A stretch of DNA of 64,000 nt from Mixophyes australis (taxonomy: Eukaryota; Chordata; Amphibia; Anura; Limnodynastidae). Both the position numbers and the translations under genes were made by a program. The notes under the pieces were generated by a model. It was given only the letters and a program-made list of their open reading frames with translations. It had not been told where the DNA came from and did not search any database. How positions within the stretch are numbered: position 1 is the first letter of the stretch; each line of letters begins with the position of its first letter. Below, piece after piece: positions 14,101-29,100 of the stretch. The stretch covers positions 363,769,124-363,833,123 of the forward strand of contig JAVHZZ010000002.1 of assembly GCA_036250195.1 (NCBI GenBank). The letters are read 5' to 3'.

Positions 14101-17100
14101 CAGAAGTTCTAACCGGAATTGCCGTGCATGAAACTGAGCAAACTTGACCTCGAAAGTCAATACCATCTTGCCCAGAACTCTCATGCCGAAATGCACAGAG
14201 GGATGTTTTGCCGCCAACAGAGATTTCACCATCTTCTGTAAGGCTAGAATTTTGTCCTGAGGTAAGAACACCCGTCGTTGTCCGGTGTCGAATAAAAGAC
14301 CCAAAAAGATCATCGGCTGGGATGGAACCAACTTGCATTTTTTTAAATTGAGAATCCAACTGTGAGAGTCTAGAGTCTGGCTCACTACTTGGATATGCGG
14401 CTAAAGTACCTCTGGAGATTCTGACTTTAAAAGAAGATTGTCCAGGTAAGGGTTGATTGTAATCCCCTTGGACCTTAGCAGAGCAGCCATGACCACCATG
14501 ATCTTGGTGAAGATACGCGGGACAGTGGCCAGACCAAAGGGAAGAGCCTGAAATTGGAGGTGCTCTGATCGAACTGCAAACCTCAAGAGGGACTGATGAC
14601 CTTTCCTGATAGGAACATGGAGATAGGCATCCTTGATGTCTAGAGCCAACATGAACTCTCCATGTTCCATGCCGTGAATGATCGAGCGCAACTAGAACTT
14701 AGGCACTCTGACCTGAGTGTTCAATGATTTTCGATTCAGAATGGGTCTGAATGAGCTGTCTGGATTTTTATTCCAACCTTTTTCTCATGCCAAAACCAAA
14801 CCTTTTTGAGAATCTGGCACCAGAATAATCACTCCGGAAGAGAGGAGGGATTGAATTGCTTCTCGTAAAGCCAATCGCTTTCGTGGACAAGTGGGAAGCC
14901 TTGTGGCAAAGAACCGCCTTGGAGGAAGACTTGTATCCCTGGTCCACCACCCCCCATACCCAGACATCGGTGGTAGACTGAAACCATTGATCCCTGAACA
15001 AAGGAAGACTGGCTCCCACCACTGGCGACAACGGAGGAGCAAAATGCCAGTCATGTGGACTGCTTGTCTGCAGGCTTCGCTGCTGAACGTCGAGCAGACC
15101 AGGCCTGGCGGCCTTGCTGCAAACCACCCCCCCTTGGGACGGACGACTGGCCCCTAGAAGATTGGCCTGAGGAATATTGACCCAAAACCTACCCGAGGAC
15201 CGAAACCAGGACATTCTTTGTTTGGGAGCATTAACAGGAGAAAAGTGCTCTTCCCTCCCATTGTTTGAATGATAATGGTGTCCCGTTGAGGGTCAAACAA
15301 AACATCCCCAGAAAATGGTATGGTCTCAAGAGCTTTTAGACTCAACATCAGCCTCACAGGACTTAAGCCAGAGAGTCTGACGAGCCAAAACTGCAGAAGC
15401 AGAGATCCGTGCCCCAATCAGTCCCGCGTCCATAGCCGCTTCGCCTAAATAATCTGCCACCCTCTGAATCTGCTCCACTAATGGAAGCAATTAAGAGTAC
15501 GGCCTGCCTGCCAACAAACCTTCAGACAGCTGTTCTGACCAGCGTTCTACAGCCTTGTTCACCCTTGCCGACGACGCAAAGACAGGCCTCAGAGAGGCAC
15601 CTGCTGCCACGAAAATGGACTTAAGGACAGCCTCAACCTTTTGGTCTGTACCATCTTTAAGAGTGGCTGCATTAGGAAGAGGAATAGTAGTTACCTTGGC
15701 CAACCTTGCAACAGGAGCATCCACACGTGGAGGTGTCTCCCATTTAGCAAGAACTTCAGGAGGAAAAGGATAACACAACTACAGTCACCGAGATACTTGG
15801 AACTTCCTATCTGGGGAAGCCCAAGGCTCAGCCAACAATTCTTCCAATTGGAAAGAAGCGGGGAAAGAGGGAGATTTCTTTTTCCGGCGCGCAAAAAGAG
15901 AAGCCTCTGCAACATCAGGAACCTCTTCCTCAGGAAAATCAAGTACCTGACGCACAGCCTGTATTAACTCCACCACACTTTGACGCTCAGAATGAACCTC
16001 CGCCACAACAGAAGGAGCATCCATTTCAGAATCCACCACTAATTCACCCTCCTCCTGGGAACAACAGTCAGAATCTGACGCATTACCATGTAGGGGTGCC
16101 GCCACCCGCTTGCGCTTATGTGAGGAAGACGGTGTAGCAGTTTGCAACATCCTCTCTAAAGAGGAAGAAACCGAAACCGTATACGGAGAATGCAAGTCAT
16201 ATATATACCTGCAGCCATCCATCCTCAAGCAGTGTCTGCAGTTAACTGGCTGTCAGTACAGGAGGACGTACACAGCCTGCGACGACTGTGCCCGGCTCCT
16301 AGGATGGCATCTGAACGTTGAGAGATGGGGGCTGGCAAAAAAGCACCTCCACGGCACCTCCAATCCCCCCTCCAGACAGCGCACAGCCGTCCGTGCTGCA
16401 CACAAACCTCCTGCGCACCTGGCACCCCTGGCCAGTAGGCATATCAGCCGCAGTCACGGCAGCGCATGCATTGAAATTTGCAGGCCACAGGGGGTTGATC
16501 CGCTGCACTTCACCGCTGATGCGGACCCATCATACAGGAGCCGGCAGCTGGTGAGTGTGGGGGAACGGTGAGTGACAACTGCATCATAGCTCATTGAGCT
16601 GGCGGCTGTCAGGCACAGGAGGCAAAAAGCCTCATATTTAGGAAAAAATAACAGACACAGCCCGTTCGCCGGGCACTTAAACTAAACTGAAGCTAACTGG
16701 AAGTGGGGTAGAGGGGGAGGAGCAAGGGCTTAGTTAAACAGAACTTTAAAGTGCCAGTTCGCCCTGTCCTACCTACGCCATACCCCAATGTCCCTGTCCT
16801 ACTCTATACCCCAATATTCCTATTGTCCCCCAAAGGAGGATAGAGAAAAGGTACTGTTCCAGTCACAAAAGGTGAGAATATTGTGGCACACAAAGCTCAT
16901 TACATGGACTGCATGCATTAGTTCACATAAAATGGAGGTGGCTATGTTAAATTATGTGGCTTGAGAATGATAATGCACTTGTACAAAATGTTCACATTGC
17001 ATATAACATTAACTTTTAAACAGGCATCGTGAATGTAACATTGCTGCATGCTTTATCACAAAATAATAATAAACAAAGAAAATAAGGTCTGGCTCAATAA

Positions 17101-20100
17101 AATATTGGTTTCTCAAAATACCAGCTTGGTCCCATTACTAGATTAACGAAATGTGGACCGGCTGTTCTAAATCCACTAGTGCTTGTTCACAAAGGATTTT
17201 GACTTGCATGTGAGGCAGTAATGGCACCCCCATTGCATAAATACCATGTGGTGTAGCAGTCAATGCTCATTATAGCCAATAATCATCCTATATGCAACCG
17301 CTAGTGGTCGAAAAGAGCTGGTATATGGTGGTATGACAAAGCCAATTCTCCTACTGCCTTCATTGTAAAACTATCAAATCCCATTCACTTACATTTTCCA
17401 TACCGCAACTTCTCAAGTTCCTCATCAACTACTGCCAACAACTGTATGGGGTTTAAGTACAACGCAATGGAAATTCTCTATTATGTATTACTATGTTAAT
17501 AAGGGAATGGTGGTCATAGATATCCCTTTGCCACCTGACACAAGGTCAGCAAGATATGCAGGTAAAATGCCTACAACCCTACGTGAACCAGCCCTAACCC
17601 AGGGGTACCTGATGTGTTGGCTCATACATAGGTCTGATTTCAGGTGCATGGCTCATGGGAATATAGAGGATGTATTTTTCTCAGCAAAAACTGTGCGCAA
17701 GCAAGTTATAAATGGTGAGCTAGTTAGAATGAGTAGCTAGACCAAGCAGTGGCTTCTGCACTTTAGTATTTCATACAAAAGTTAAGACCCAGACTATGAA
17801 TAACTATCATATGGGTTGGTGATAAAAGAAAAACTCAAGAATACTGCTCTAACTTGTAGGCAGAGACATACCTGAATGCCAACTTTGATACAAATTTCTC
17901 GGAGAAGGCTGATTTTCTGCAGATTATGTATCTCCACAGCCTGGTCCACAGTTTCACTAAAGAAAAGGACATATGATTACCACATTTCCAAAGTTATACA
18001 ATAAACGTCATTTTTAATAACAGTATTGAGGCGATTCATCTTTGCTCCTAAATAACCAGTGTCTGCACAAAGGACTATTTAGAACAAGAAATCAAAAATA
18101 AGAACTGAATGACAGCACCATAAGCAGTCTGCAACTTTTTTTTTTTTGCTTGTGTTAGGACACAGAATAAACCCATCATTCAATGTTCCGTCTTCCTAAA
18201 TTAATACTATATTGGGTGTCTCAACCCTTTATGTAGGTCAAAGATTCCCATTCGGTATCACAATAAACTAATGGCTCACACACAGACATATGGGGACATA
18301 TTCAATTAGGATTCCGGTCCGCGTTACCGCGGAACCTGCGCAGTATTGCCAGTAATACGGTACCGCAATAACGTGGATTTTCGTACACAACCCTATAGGG
18401 TGCGAGCGAAAATCCACGTTATTGCGGTACCGTGGATTAACTTTGCGGCCCCTTCCGGCGCGATCCCGCAGACCGGAAACATAATTGAATATACCCCGTG
18501 GAGTCAGTTATAGGGATCATTGAAACCTACATAGTAATACAAGGTGCAGAACCACAAACTTTTTGTTAAATGCACGAAAATAGCAATTAATAGGCTTATT
18601 TACAGTCAGGTGCAAAGTTTGCCTGGGTACAAAACTTTCAGCCGAGCAAACCATGCTGCACTGCAATTGGTGCGAATGCAAACATATTTACATTAAGGGC
18701 AAATACCGTGTGCTTCACACACTGGGCAGCTGTATTTGTACACTGCATTTTATAGTACTAAATAGTATTTCCCTAGCGCCTTGTGACTGAGGTATGAAGG
18801 ACAAAGGAAGCGGATTACCTTTCCTTTTACAGAAAGGAAAGTCTGACTGGTAAGAAAATTGTTTCTCAAACTCTCAGATTGCTTCAAAACTCCAAATGGA
18901 GTAGTCTGGAGAAGTTAAGCACTAATGAGCAGCGCAGCCTACTACTCAGAAACTGGTTACAATGCACTAATGCTGGCGTCACTGCACTTGTATCTGCAAT
19001 AGATAAGAATTGTGACATTTTGTGGTACGGATCATCAATGGATTTGTAATTTATAAGTTCAGAGTCGGTGACAGGTACTCAGGATCATTCACACTCTGTA
19101 ATTGTGTTTGCTGCTGAGAGCTTCCACCATTCTCCAACTTACTCACCATTCAAGACTAAAGTCAAAGTAGGCCTTGGCTTCAGAGCAGATGTTTTTCCAT
19201 AGCTCTTGTGGGGTGACGCTGGCCCAGGCTGTGTTGTCAGAGTTGCTGAGATTTCGGTTCTTCCGTTTCTTGTTCTTTTTCTTGGAGACTAGCTCATCAG
19301 CAGGAAGGTGAGCAACAGAGTTGGGGAAGGAGCTGAGGAAGGCATTCAGGAAATGGCTAATGGCAGCAGATAAACCTGACAGCTCTACTCCCTGCAGAGG
19401 GATGAAAGAAGGGGTTATATTAGAGCGGGGCCTTTTAGTTGGTGCGATGAAGGGTAACAAGGCGGCACTCGATGATCCAATCCGCCAATACAAAACATAG
19501 CAAATTAGGATTCAGTATAATCAGTACAATTTCATGTCATTAATGCATTATTTGCTAATGAAACATTATATTTTTTCTGTTTAACATTTTAGGTAATAAA
19601 TACAGACAGTTATACCACAAAAACGTTATCCCTCTGCCTTACTTAGAATGTCTAAAGACCTTCACAGGTCACTCTTGGTTCTCAGCTTTTATATTTTATG
19701 TACAGTCTTCCTCAACTAAAGCTACATTGGGTGTCTTATAACCATTTATCTAAGTCAAAGATTCCCATTCAGTATCACAATACCAGGCTGGATGCATCAC
19801 GGGAATTTATGGTTCCCGTGATATTATATTTTAATAGTAAACACAATAAATTAGTCATAATTCAGTTGCTTTAGTTTAATAAATTACTCATTATCATTAT
19901 TCCAACATTGGTATGTCACACAAAGATTAATCATGGGGCATTCAGGTTGGCAGGTGTTACAATCTCCAAATGGCACATATTATACATGAGGGGATAATTA
20001 ACAAAACATTTCTTACCTGTAGGTATGTTTTAAAGATGTGCTTTGCAGACCTTGTAATTACTTCACTGATTAGTATTTTCTAAGAACAAAGAAAAGAGGG

Positions 20101-23100
20101 AAAAAAACAGCATTTATATAGCAAAAGTGAATATCACCTATACATCACCTAATATCTGACTTACACACAATTTGCTTAAAGTATACCAGTCACCTACACC
20201 CAGTGGAGGCAGCTAGTTTGTGCTTTGAACCCATATTCATGAGAATGCAGTCTATTAATTCACCAGGAGCGAGTCAAATTATGTTACATTAAGTTTAGGC
20301 CACAGCTCCTCACTGACAAGGTTCAATCAAGTACCGAATCACTCACATAGACATGATCAAGCTGGGAGGGGACAGGAAACTTGGCGACAATATCTATAAC
20401 TTTGCCCAGGTAGCGCATGTTGATTCCTCTCTGGTGCATTGCTTCAGCCAATGTGGCTCCATCCATAGGGACGACATTATGGTCAAGACAATCCTTGATC
20501 TGTAAAGACATAAAATTGTTTTCTAAACTATCTGACCAGGTCTGTAATGGTGAATAAGAAAGATAGGACAGACAAGAAAGGTCAGACTTCATTATAAGTC
20601 TTATTTGAAACCAACTCACAGGTCAGCTGAATTCCATAACATACAAACATGTGTTAAAAGTAGCTGCTTTATTCCCACTGGAAAAATAATTTGCCAATTA
20701 TTTGATCCATGGAACATGCAAAAAACAAGTGTTCTGCTCCATTTTATTACATTTACATGTTACACAGTTAAACAAAATAGATTACATGTGTAAAAATATT
20801 TCAGAATATCCTTTACCCTTAGTCACAGGTACTGTGCCACAAAGCATGTACGCTAAGAATTACATGGTCTGAAAGCACAGTTTGTTTTGTTGGTAAACTA
20901 TATTTAATTTCACTGATAAAAGATATCTCAATGGTCACTGTCTGCCACAAGTTCAGCAATATACTCTCTGCTACTGTGAACATTCTGATGTTCTCATTTG
21001 CTAAAGGGTGTTCTGTCCCACCCACTACAAAACAGGTTGCACATGAATGAACAGGAGATAAAGATTGATAGAAAAAAGATGCTCTGACCCTAATGCAATG
21101 TATCCAAAATACATAGACAAAATAAAGTCCAAAAGTAAAGAGAATGGATGTACTTCTTACCAAGCATGGAATCTGACACGACAGGACAAAAGCTGCTGCA
21201 TCCTTCAGTAACTGTTTCTGGTTCTGCACCTCTGCCTGCACAGACTCCGGGAAACGCACTCCTGTTGTCAGAGTACAGACACATGAATGGAGATGGTGTT
21301 GTGTCTACTGATTACATCAATGTTTTGAGACAAACAACAGATTGAAGGCTCATTGGTATCTGCCTGTTGATCAAAACACCACCACAACAGTACATATATT
21401 TCAGCGCACATGCCACAGAGGTGCACAATAGGAGAACCACTACTGTAATAATTACACAATCCTATCCTGAGTGGTTACGTTGTATGAGTGGCAGCTTTAT
21501 TCAGATATAGTCTGTTGAAATGTGCAGCAATGCACAGAGAAGGGGATGGGATAGTATAAATAAGATGCCCCTCTCCCAGGGATGACCCCTTAACCTCTGG
21601 AGAATGCAAACTTCAGAATGCAGTATATACATTGGTAACTGTGGAAGAACCCCAATATGCATTTAATACGGGAAAGGATGGTCTCAAACACATGCAGCTT
21701 ACTCAATATCTTTTTCCCCCAAAAAATAATAATTGCAATCACCAGATAAAATTTAGAAGCAATTGGCCGCTTTATTCTATACCTGGAGAAAAGATGTCCG
21801 GATTGAAGCGGATATCAAAGGACATCTCACTGATGGAACCCACAGCCTGGCATGCTTTCCGGATCACCTCCTTGCTCTTCAGGTCCACTGAAAATAAAGG
21901 GATAGTCTATAAATAGATTTCAACTGCAAAGGATAAGTACTATTTGCATAAATGGTCCTTTAAGTCCTTAGATTCGGAAGTGCTTCGAGAAAATGGAATG
22001 AAGAAAATTCAGTTTTGGGTGAAGGTCAGTAAGTTAACCAAAAGTCCTGAGAATTGCTTACCTAGGGTCTGGCAGTCCTTGTAATATAGTGTTTGTCCTT
22101 ATTTGTCTGAGAGTCCAGAGTACTCTTCTTCAAACAGACCTTGTGTTGTCAATGCCATTCTACCATGAACTTCCCATCTACATTCCCCTTCATATGAAGG
22201 GGAAGCCACGGAGGAGGGACTTTGACAACGCTGTAGTCTTTTTGAAACAGGCAAGTGATGGAAGAACCAAAGAGGAACAAGCTGGATCAGGAGACGAGAC
22301 CTCAGAGCAAGACCTCAGCTAAGTAAAAATCATTAAACGTAACTTATTTTTGTCCGAGGAGGTCTAAGTGAAGTGTACACAGTCCATTTACAAACGTTGA
22401 TATGAATACCTGTTTCCTTGTGGGATGCCTCAGTCTCTTCTAAATCTTTGAGTTGGGACTCTACATCTTCATTATCCTCGGCCTTCTCCACAGATGGGCT
22501 ATCTTCCTGAGGCTCACTTTTGGAAGAGGACTCAGATGAGGCTGCAGGGGTTCCATTTTCCAGGGCATTGGCATTCTCCTGTGAGGAGTTCTTCTGCTGC
22601 ATGAGCTGCATGGCAGCCAACTTCATGAACAGGAGGTATCTGAAAGAGTATCATGTCAACCCAGCAATAGCTTTAATGTAGATTTTGATGAAGTGTAAGT
22701 TTGTCCTTGATAAAACTCGTGAACATTCGGAAAACGTTTGATGTGTTACTCTTTGTTTTTTATTTGCTAAAATACATAATGCACTAAAACTCTTAGACAA
22801 TAGCCCTATCAGCTTCCAAGTCGAGCTGTCGGAGTACACTATGCTTTTTCCTGGCCCGGCTTCATCTATACCTCACAGATCTCCAACAGTGAGGTATCAG
22901 GGAAGCAGGTCTTAGACACAGAATAGCAGATAGCAAGCACGCTATATGACCATATGTTCTCTCTCAGACAAATGAGATCACAGATAAACTCTCTTTTTCT
23001 AAATACACAGTACACAAGGTGCTTTGTAATACATAAAAACTGTAGAACTTGTTGATAGCAGGCCCTAGGTCACCAGTTTGTTTCTCCTCCTAAATCAGAA

Positions 23101-26100
23101 CATCTCCAAATTACCTCAAATCACTGTCACCGAGGAAACCTCAGGCTCCAGTTTTACTGAGGGAAAAATATTTTCTCAGTAACATTATGATGTGCTACAA
23201 TGGAGCTTTATACTGTTATATCAAGGAAGAAAACAGTCAACTGCTAATGCTGACACATGGCCAAATAAAGCAAAGGATTATTCAGAACCACACAAATAAA
23301 TGAAAAAAAAAGCAAAAAAACAAAAACCGAGCGCTTTACATGGACAAGCGTTAGACTTTTGAACACAGGTTGTGTGGGGACAATTTTCAACATCCTCCAT
23401 AATTTCATTAGTTTTGCAGTTTTAACAAATTTCAGAGTTTAAAGTACCAACTTCCAACTCGCCAAAACTTTGCCAGACAAGACCATTTCTGGATGTGACA
23501 AACAGTATTTGCCCATTGATTGACTCAATTTTTCAGCTAACAAATAAATATGTATTATTTTGACAATCATCATCTAAAAATGAACTACATCCTATATTCA
23601 TAAAGCTTTATATAAGAGATGACAACATTCACAAAGTATGCCAACTGCACTCAAAGAAGGGACCGCGAGCCTGTACTTATCAGTAATATAACAACAAAGG
23701 GATGGCGAGACTAACTTACATCACCTAATGAGAACATGAAGACAAAATAATGGAGTCATCACAAATAATCACCCTCCATTACTTTAAAGGGTTGGTCTAT
23801 TTTTGTTTTTCCACAACAATTGTCTAGCACCATATGCTGGTTGTCTCCAAATGTTGACAGAAACATGATAATCCAGTAAAGGACGACATTTTAGGAATTA
23901 TATTGCTCATGTTTGGGACTCTGCACTGTGTTACACAAACTAAGACTGCTATGCATATAAGTCTAAGCTAACTCTTATCTGTGTTGCCACCTGAACATAC
24001 GGTATACACTGTAATTAAGGTCATCAATGTAAGCAGAATATATATGTATGGGCTAGATTAGAGCCTAACTTTGGAGACCAGACTAGCTTAACTTTATATA
24101 CGCCTGACTAAATGTGTCTGTTTGGTACACTAGTCACCAGAGTATGCGCCATTACACATTCTAATCACCCAAAAGGCTACCCAACTGGGTGTGTGTGTAA
24201 TATATATGCATTTAGCTATTTTATATTTAGTCTGCTTTGTCAGCAATGTGTTCATGTGTTGTATAATCACAATTATTTATCTAATATTGGTTTCTTGAGC
24301 ACTAGGATTGGTGGGTGGGGGAATGTGTGTGGCTCCTGATTTGTCCTCCCGCTCACTCCCATCACCTATCTCCATTCTAAAGTGGTGAACAAGCTCCCCC
24401 CCCCCCCCCCCGCTATCTTTGACTAAGGCAGTAGCCTGGTGAGTCTTCACCTGTGGCACCCAATAAGGTGATCCAGTCTCTGCTTTACAGCTAAGCAGAT
24501 AATATAACTGGACAGTGACGTCGACTTCCGTATCATGTGACCTCATCTTCTCAACACGTGGAGGTCATGCAGCATATCCGAGGAGGAGGAGCAGTGTGTG
24601 CTCTGCACAACATGCAACCCCTTCTTCCTCTGCGGGTAGAAGCAGTAACTAGCAGAACTAGTTGTAAAGGTAAAAATGAGGGCGCTGAGATGGACATGTT
24701 AAAGAACATGTGGGGGAGGTCTGAGAAGCATGTGTGACCCGAGGACTCGTGGTACATGTAGATGCATTCTGTGGCAAGTAAGGGTCTGAGGGCATGTGGG
24801 GCTATTTTGGAGCTGGAACTGGGACTGGTCCTACTGAGATGTGATGGAATTTTAGACAAAGTGTGGGGCATATTGGGGCAGTGATGTGTGAGCCTAAATT
24901 TCAAGAATGAAACAAAATAGCCAGAAAACTACTTTGCCACTAATGTGCAGCACTTTTGATGACTGAAGAATCTTAAGTTGCCCATCACTGGTCTATTGGG
25001 AGGAGTATGTGTGTAAAAGTCTACATTAGGTGGTAGTTTATAAATTTACAATAAGTGATTTTCTTTTAAATAGTAGTGTTCGGGCAAAAGTTCCTGAATT
25101 ATATCTGCTGTGACTTTTGTTCTACCACGAGCAGCAGAAAATTGCTAACATCAGTTTTCAAACGAATATGAGTATTAACCTTTGATTCTACGAGATGTGC
25201 CAAGAATCTCTCTTTGGTTTAGATGACGAACTTTCCAGGTCAATCATAAAACATTGAGGGGCAAATGCAATTAAGCGCGAATTAACCCGAAGGCAATTTG
25301 CGTTACCGAATCACCCTTGGGTTGCGAAGGAAAATCCACGATGTTGCGGTACCATATTGGCAGTTTATAAGTGCAGCTGTGCATAGCTGCTATGTGCTGT
25401 CTTAACGGAATATGCCCCTGAGAGTTGTGTTTTATTTCATGTCATGTCTTCTAAGTTACACTGTGCTGCAACTCACAATGCTCTCTGTCCAGGACCCAGA
25501 AATGGTGCTCTACTGTATTTGAAACATGACTTAGATGAAGGGTGTAGAGCAAAAGAAAGCATGTAATGGCTGACAACAGGAAACTATAGCTTGCAAGACA
25601 GTTAAGGCCTAATCTGATGTGAAAATGGTGTAAGGATAAAAGAAGATTATTTAATCCCTTTCTCCAGTGCTTTAGGAGGAACAGACAATAGGGATTGAAA
25701 TCTAACCTAGGTGGCATTAGTCCAGCATGGAGACTGGACCCTGGCAAGGGATTTAACAATAAATACAAACCATAATCCCTTTTCTCCTCCTACAGTAAGA
25801 GTGCTGGGGGTGGAAGTGTGAGTGGGGAGAGTTGATATAAGGGGTCAGGTTTCTTCCCCCCCCCCAGAGCCATATCTCCTGTACTGCTACTTTCACACTT
25901 CAGAAGGACTTTTCACTTGTCAGGGTACTTTCAAAAAAAAAAAAAGCATTCAAATGAAACTAAAGACATGAATAAAAATAAATCGCTGTGAATTGCACCG
26001 GCACTCAGACTTGTTTTAAGTTTCACAATACCATATCATTACCAGATAGTTATAAGATTAAGAACACTGTACTGAAAGTTTTAGGAAAATATATGCTTTT

Positions 26101-29100
26101 AAACGGAGAATTCTGGTGACTGCTGCAACGTTTTACCATTCCTGGAATAAATTTTAAAACATCCCCACTGCGACCCTAAATTTCTCTCAAAAATGAAATA
26201 GTGTCGTGGCCTTTCAACCCTCAAGAAGAAAGTTCTTTCTAATAAGTTTTAATATTTCTAGGCAGCGTCACTTAGGAAAGAGGCAGTTACCTGTGTTCCA
26301 CAAACGCGTCCACTAACTCCTGGCGTAGGCAGCATAACTTGTGTCTGTGTTCTTTGGCGAAACCCATCTTCTTACATTCTTCTGGCATGTCCTCACCTTC
26401 AACAGGCAGGAAGTTGAGGTCCGGAGGGAAAGTGCGTAGCAGATCCAAGATGTAGTGGCGCCCATCATTGCCGATGATGCCTTTGCACTCCACAGAGGAG
26501 CACAGCTCCACTTCCTCATCTTTGTCATTAAGGACTTTGTGTTTTAGAATCTTAAGTGGCCGGCTTGTTTTCTCCAATAACTCCATGTACTTGGGGTGAG
26601 AAACAACAGTTTTGCCAAAGTCAATAGACCCGTAAATGACGCTCTGCTCTTGTTCCCGCTCCAATATCCCTGGAATAATGGATTGTGCAGTAACCCTGTA
26701 ACCACGATAATCCACCACCACTGTCCCCAATGTGTACAGTCCTTCCACATCCACTGCATTGTATGTCCGTACACCATTAAGATCATTTGTGGGCGATACG
26801 TAAGCAGCACTATCCCCACCAAAATCTTTGTAATGATCCCGGACATCAAAACCCAAACTGAAGAAGATATTGTTCCAGATAAACATTTGCATCTTTGTCT
26901 CCTCGCTTGGGTTGATGGCCATGACATTGCCATCAATGACCGCCATAGCACCTCTGGTAGCAGCTGCTGTAAAGTCACTGTGGACCTGAAAGAAAGTCTC
27001 AGTGAGGGACATGTGCAGATTGAAGACAGAGTCCTCTGAATAAGAGGCACGTCATACAACTCGGACATGGGAGAAACAAGCAACAACTCCTTTCATCTAG
27101 AAGAATACACCTACAAATCGCTAAATTATACCGCTAGATCATATTTCATAATACAATAATAAAGGACAGCTAAACCCCAAAATTAAAATGTTCAGATATG
27201 AAACATTAAAAAGGTAAAAATGAATTGCTCAGTGTTGAACACTCTGTTATAAAGTGTTGCCTGACCACTCCACAATATACAAATGAAGTTCCTCCCACAT
27301 CTATAAGACAATGTCCTAAGGGATCGGACACAGGTAAGAAAGTATAGATTATTAATTCTCATTTATAAAGCAACAACATATTATACAAAACTGTACGTGA
27401 GAATGTAGTCATATGGGTTACTGTGCTATCCTGTCTATAAAACCATACAGGACAACTCAGCCAAGCAGTCAGCTTGTCTGCTGTCAGATAAACACCTCCC
27501 AACACTGTGACTTAACCTGAAGGTCATTCCCACCCTCACACTTATGCACAATATAACTAAAATACCATTAACTCTCTACAAAGGGAACTTTTGAAATGTG
27601 TCAAATATTTCTCTAGAATTAGAAATGGGGAGTAGTTTTCATTGGTGAATTAGTTATACTTAGTTGTAGGAATGTAGTTGCTGCTTGTACGGTTTCAGGT
27701 TTTTGACTTGATCTCCATTTAGCAACACCTCCCAAAAAGATCCTAATAATGTAGTCACATTCATTTAGTAAAAACAAATTATTATGGTGTAAACAAGCAT
27801 TTTTCTTTAAAATAACTTGGCACAGAGATAATTAATTCTGTCCTTCACAAGAATGTGAGTGGGGAAATTCCAACGTAGACATTAAACCTTTGGAATATAG
27901 TCTTTTGTACATGGTCTATGGCCTGACATTATAATAAGACATACATATTAATGTATGCCCACTGTGTATAATATCACGGAATGTATGCAACACTGACTGA
28001 TTGAACATGGAAAACTAAAGATAACATAATTGGAAGCTTCTAAGCCCACGTGCTGGAAATAGAAACCATCACATGACACATCGCAGTAGCCATTACCTTG
28101 AAAATAGCTCTCTCTCTCAAAAGTCTTTCTGGCAAGTTCTTACGAGGCAATTCTCTTGTCGTCTGTAGCTCTTCATTCCAGTCCCTGGTCTGAAAGATAA
28201 TAAACCTTATGATGTGTATAACAGGTATCGTACAGTAACCGTGTCAAAGAGCAAAAAACGCTGACCTAACAATAAAAGACCCTGAAAGACATAAAAAAAA
28301 GTAACTTGCACCATGTTGTGTTGAATGTGACCGACATGGGACAAAGCACCTCCCGGATACAAGTTAGAAAGGAATTAGAAGTCAACGAGGAGTTATGGGA
28401 CAAGTTGTTTTATAAAGGTAACTTCTAATAACCAGAATAATTTATAGCAGAAGGTGCGCATTCTGAACTAACAGCAGAACTCACAGTTTCTAGAAGTATT
28501 ACCAGGATTGTATACATTGTCATCACTTGTGTATTCTAATGATCTGCAAAGACCTGTTAACCACAAACAATTAACTTACACAAAGTTTGTAAATGTAAAC
28601 CTTTTGTTTCTTTTAAACATCGGAATGGCGTAAGTGTGTTAAATATATGAATTGCCCATGAAATTCATATGTATTCGTTGTGAAATTTGAGGTCTTTTTA
28701 TTTAACATAACACATATAATTTCTCTAACATACATAATAACTATATGGAGGTTATGTTAAAATAAATATTTACCTGCCCAGGAATGTGCTCCTCATAACC
28801 CAGACGGGACGTGTAGGCATCCTCCGCCCTAACGCAGTCCATGGCATGTTCAACCTGCGGTGCCGTCCAGGTGTACAGCTGGAACGGGGTGGCAATTCGC
28901 TCGAATGGATGTCTTTGAACCCTGGGTAAATGCAGCCAAAAGCTTATCACAGCAGATTCTGCACAAATGTAGGAACCAAATACAAATATATCTGGAAACA
29001 CCAGATGAATATTTCCATCAAGACATGTAATGTACTCTTGACCAATGAACTTAACTTTATTAAAAATAAAACATTTTCAATTGATTTTCTATAATAGTTT

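Larger units (their letters stand above)
11875..16851 (-). mobile_element. DIRS-type tyrosine-recombinase retrotransposon, near full length, intron 17
   Basis: About 5 kb, in the same orientation as CLUH. In coding order it has a gag-like region, reverse transcriptase, RNase H, and a tyrosine recombinase in place of an integrase, bounded by inverted terminal repeats with an internal complementary region near its 3' end. That arrangement defines DIRS elements. Frames are broken by stops and frameshifts, and the reverse transcriptase active site is altered, so the copy is inactive. Without it intron 17 would be about 1.1 kb instead of 6.1 kb. The terminal repeats and internal region still pair well, so the insertion is probably fairly recent. 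Confidence 0.9.

Noticed and set aside
16110..16571. Plus-strand 153-residue frame
   Set aside because: It is antisense to the gag-like and 5' region of the DIRS element and shows no domain.
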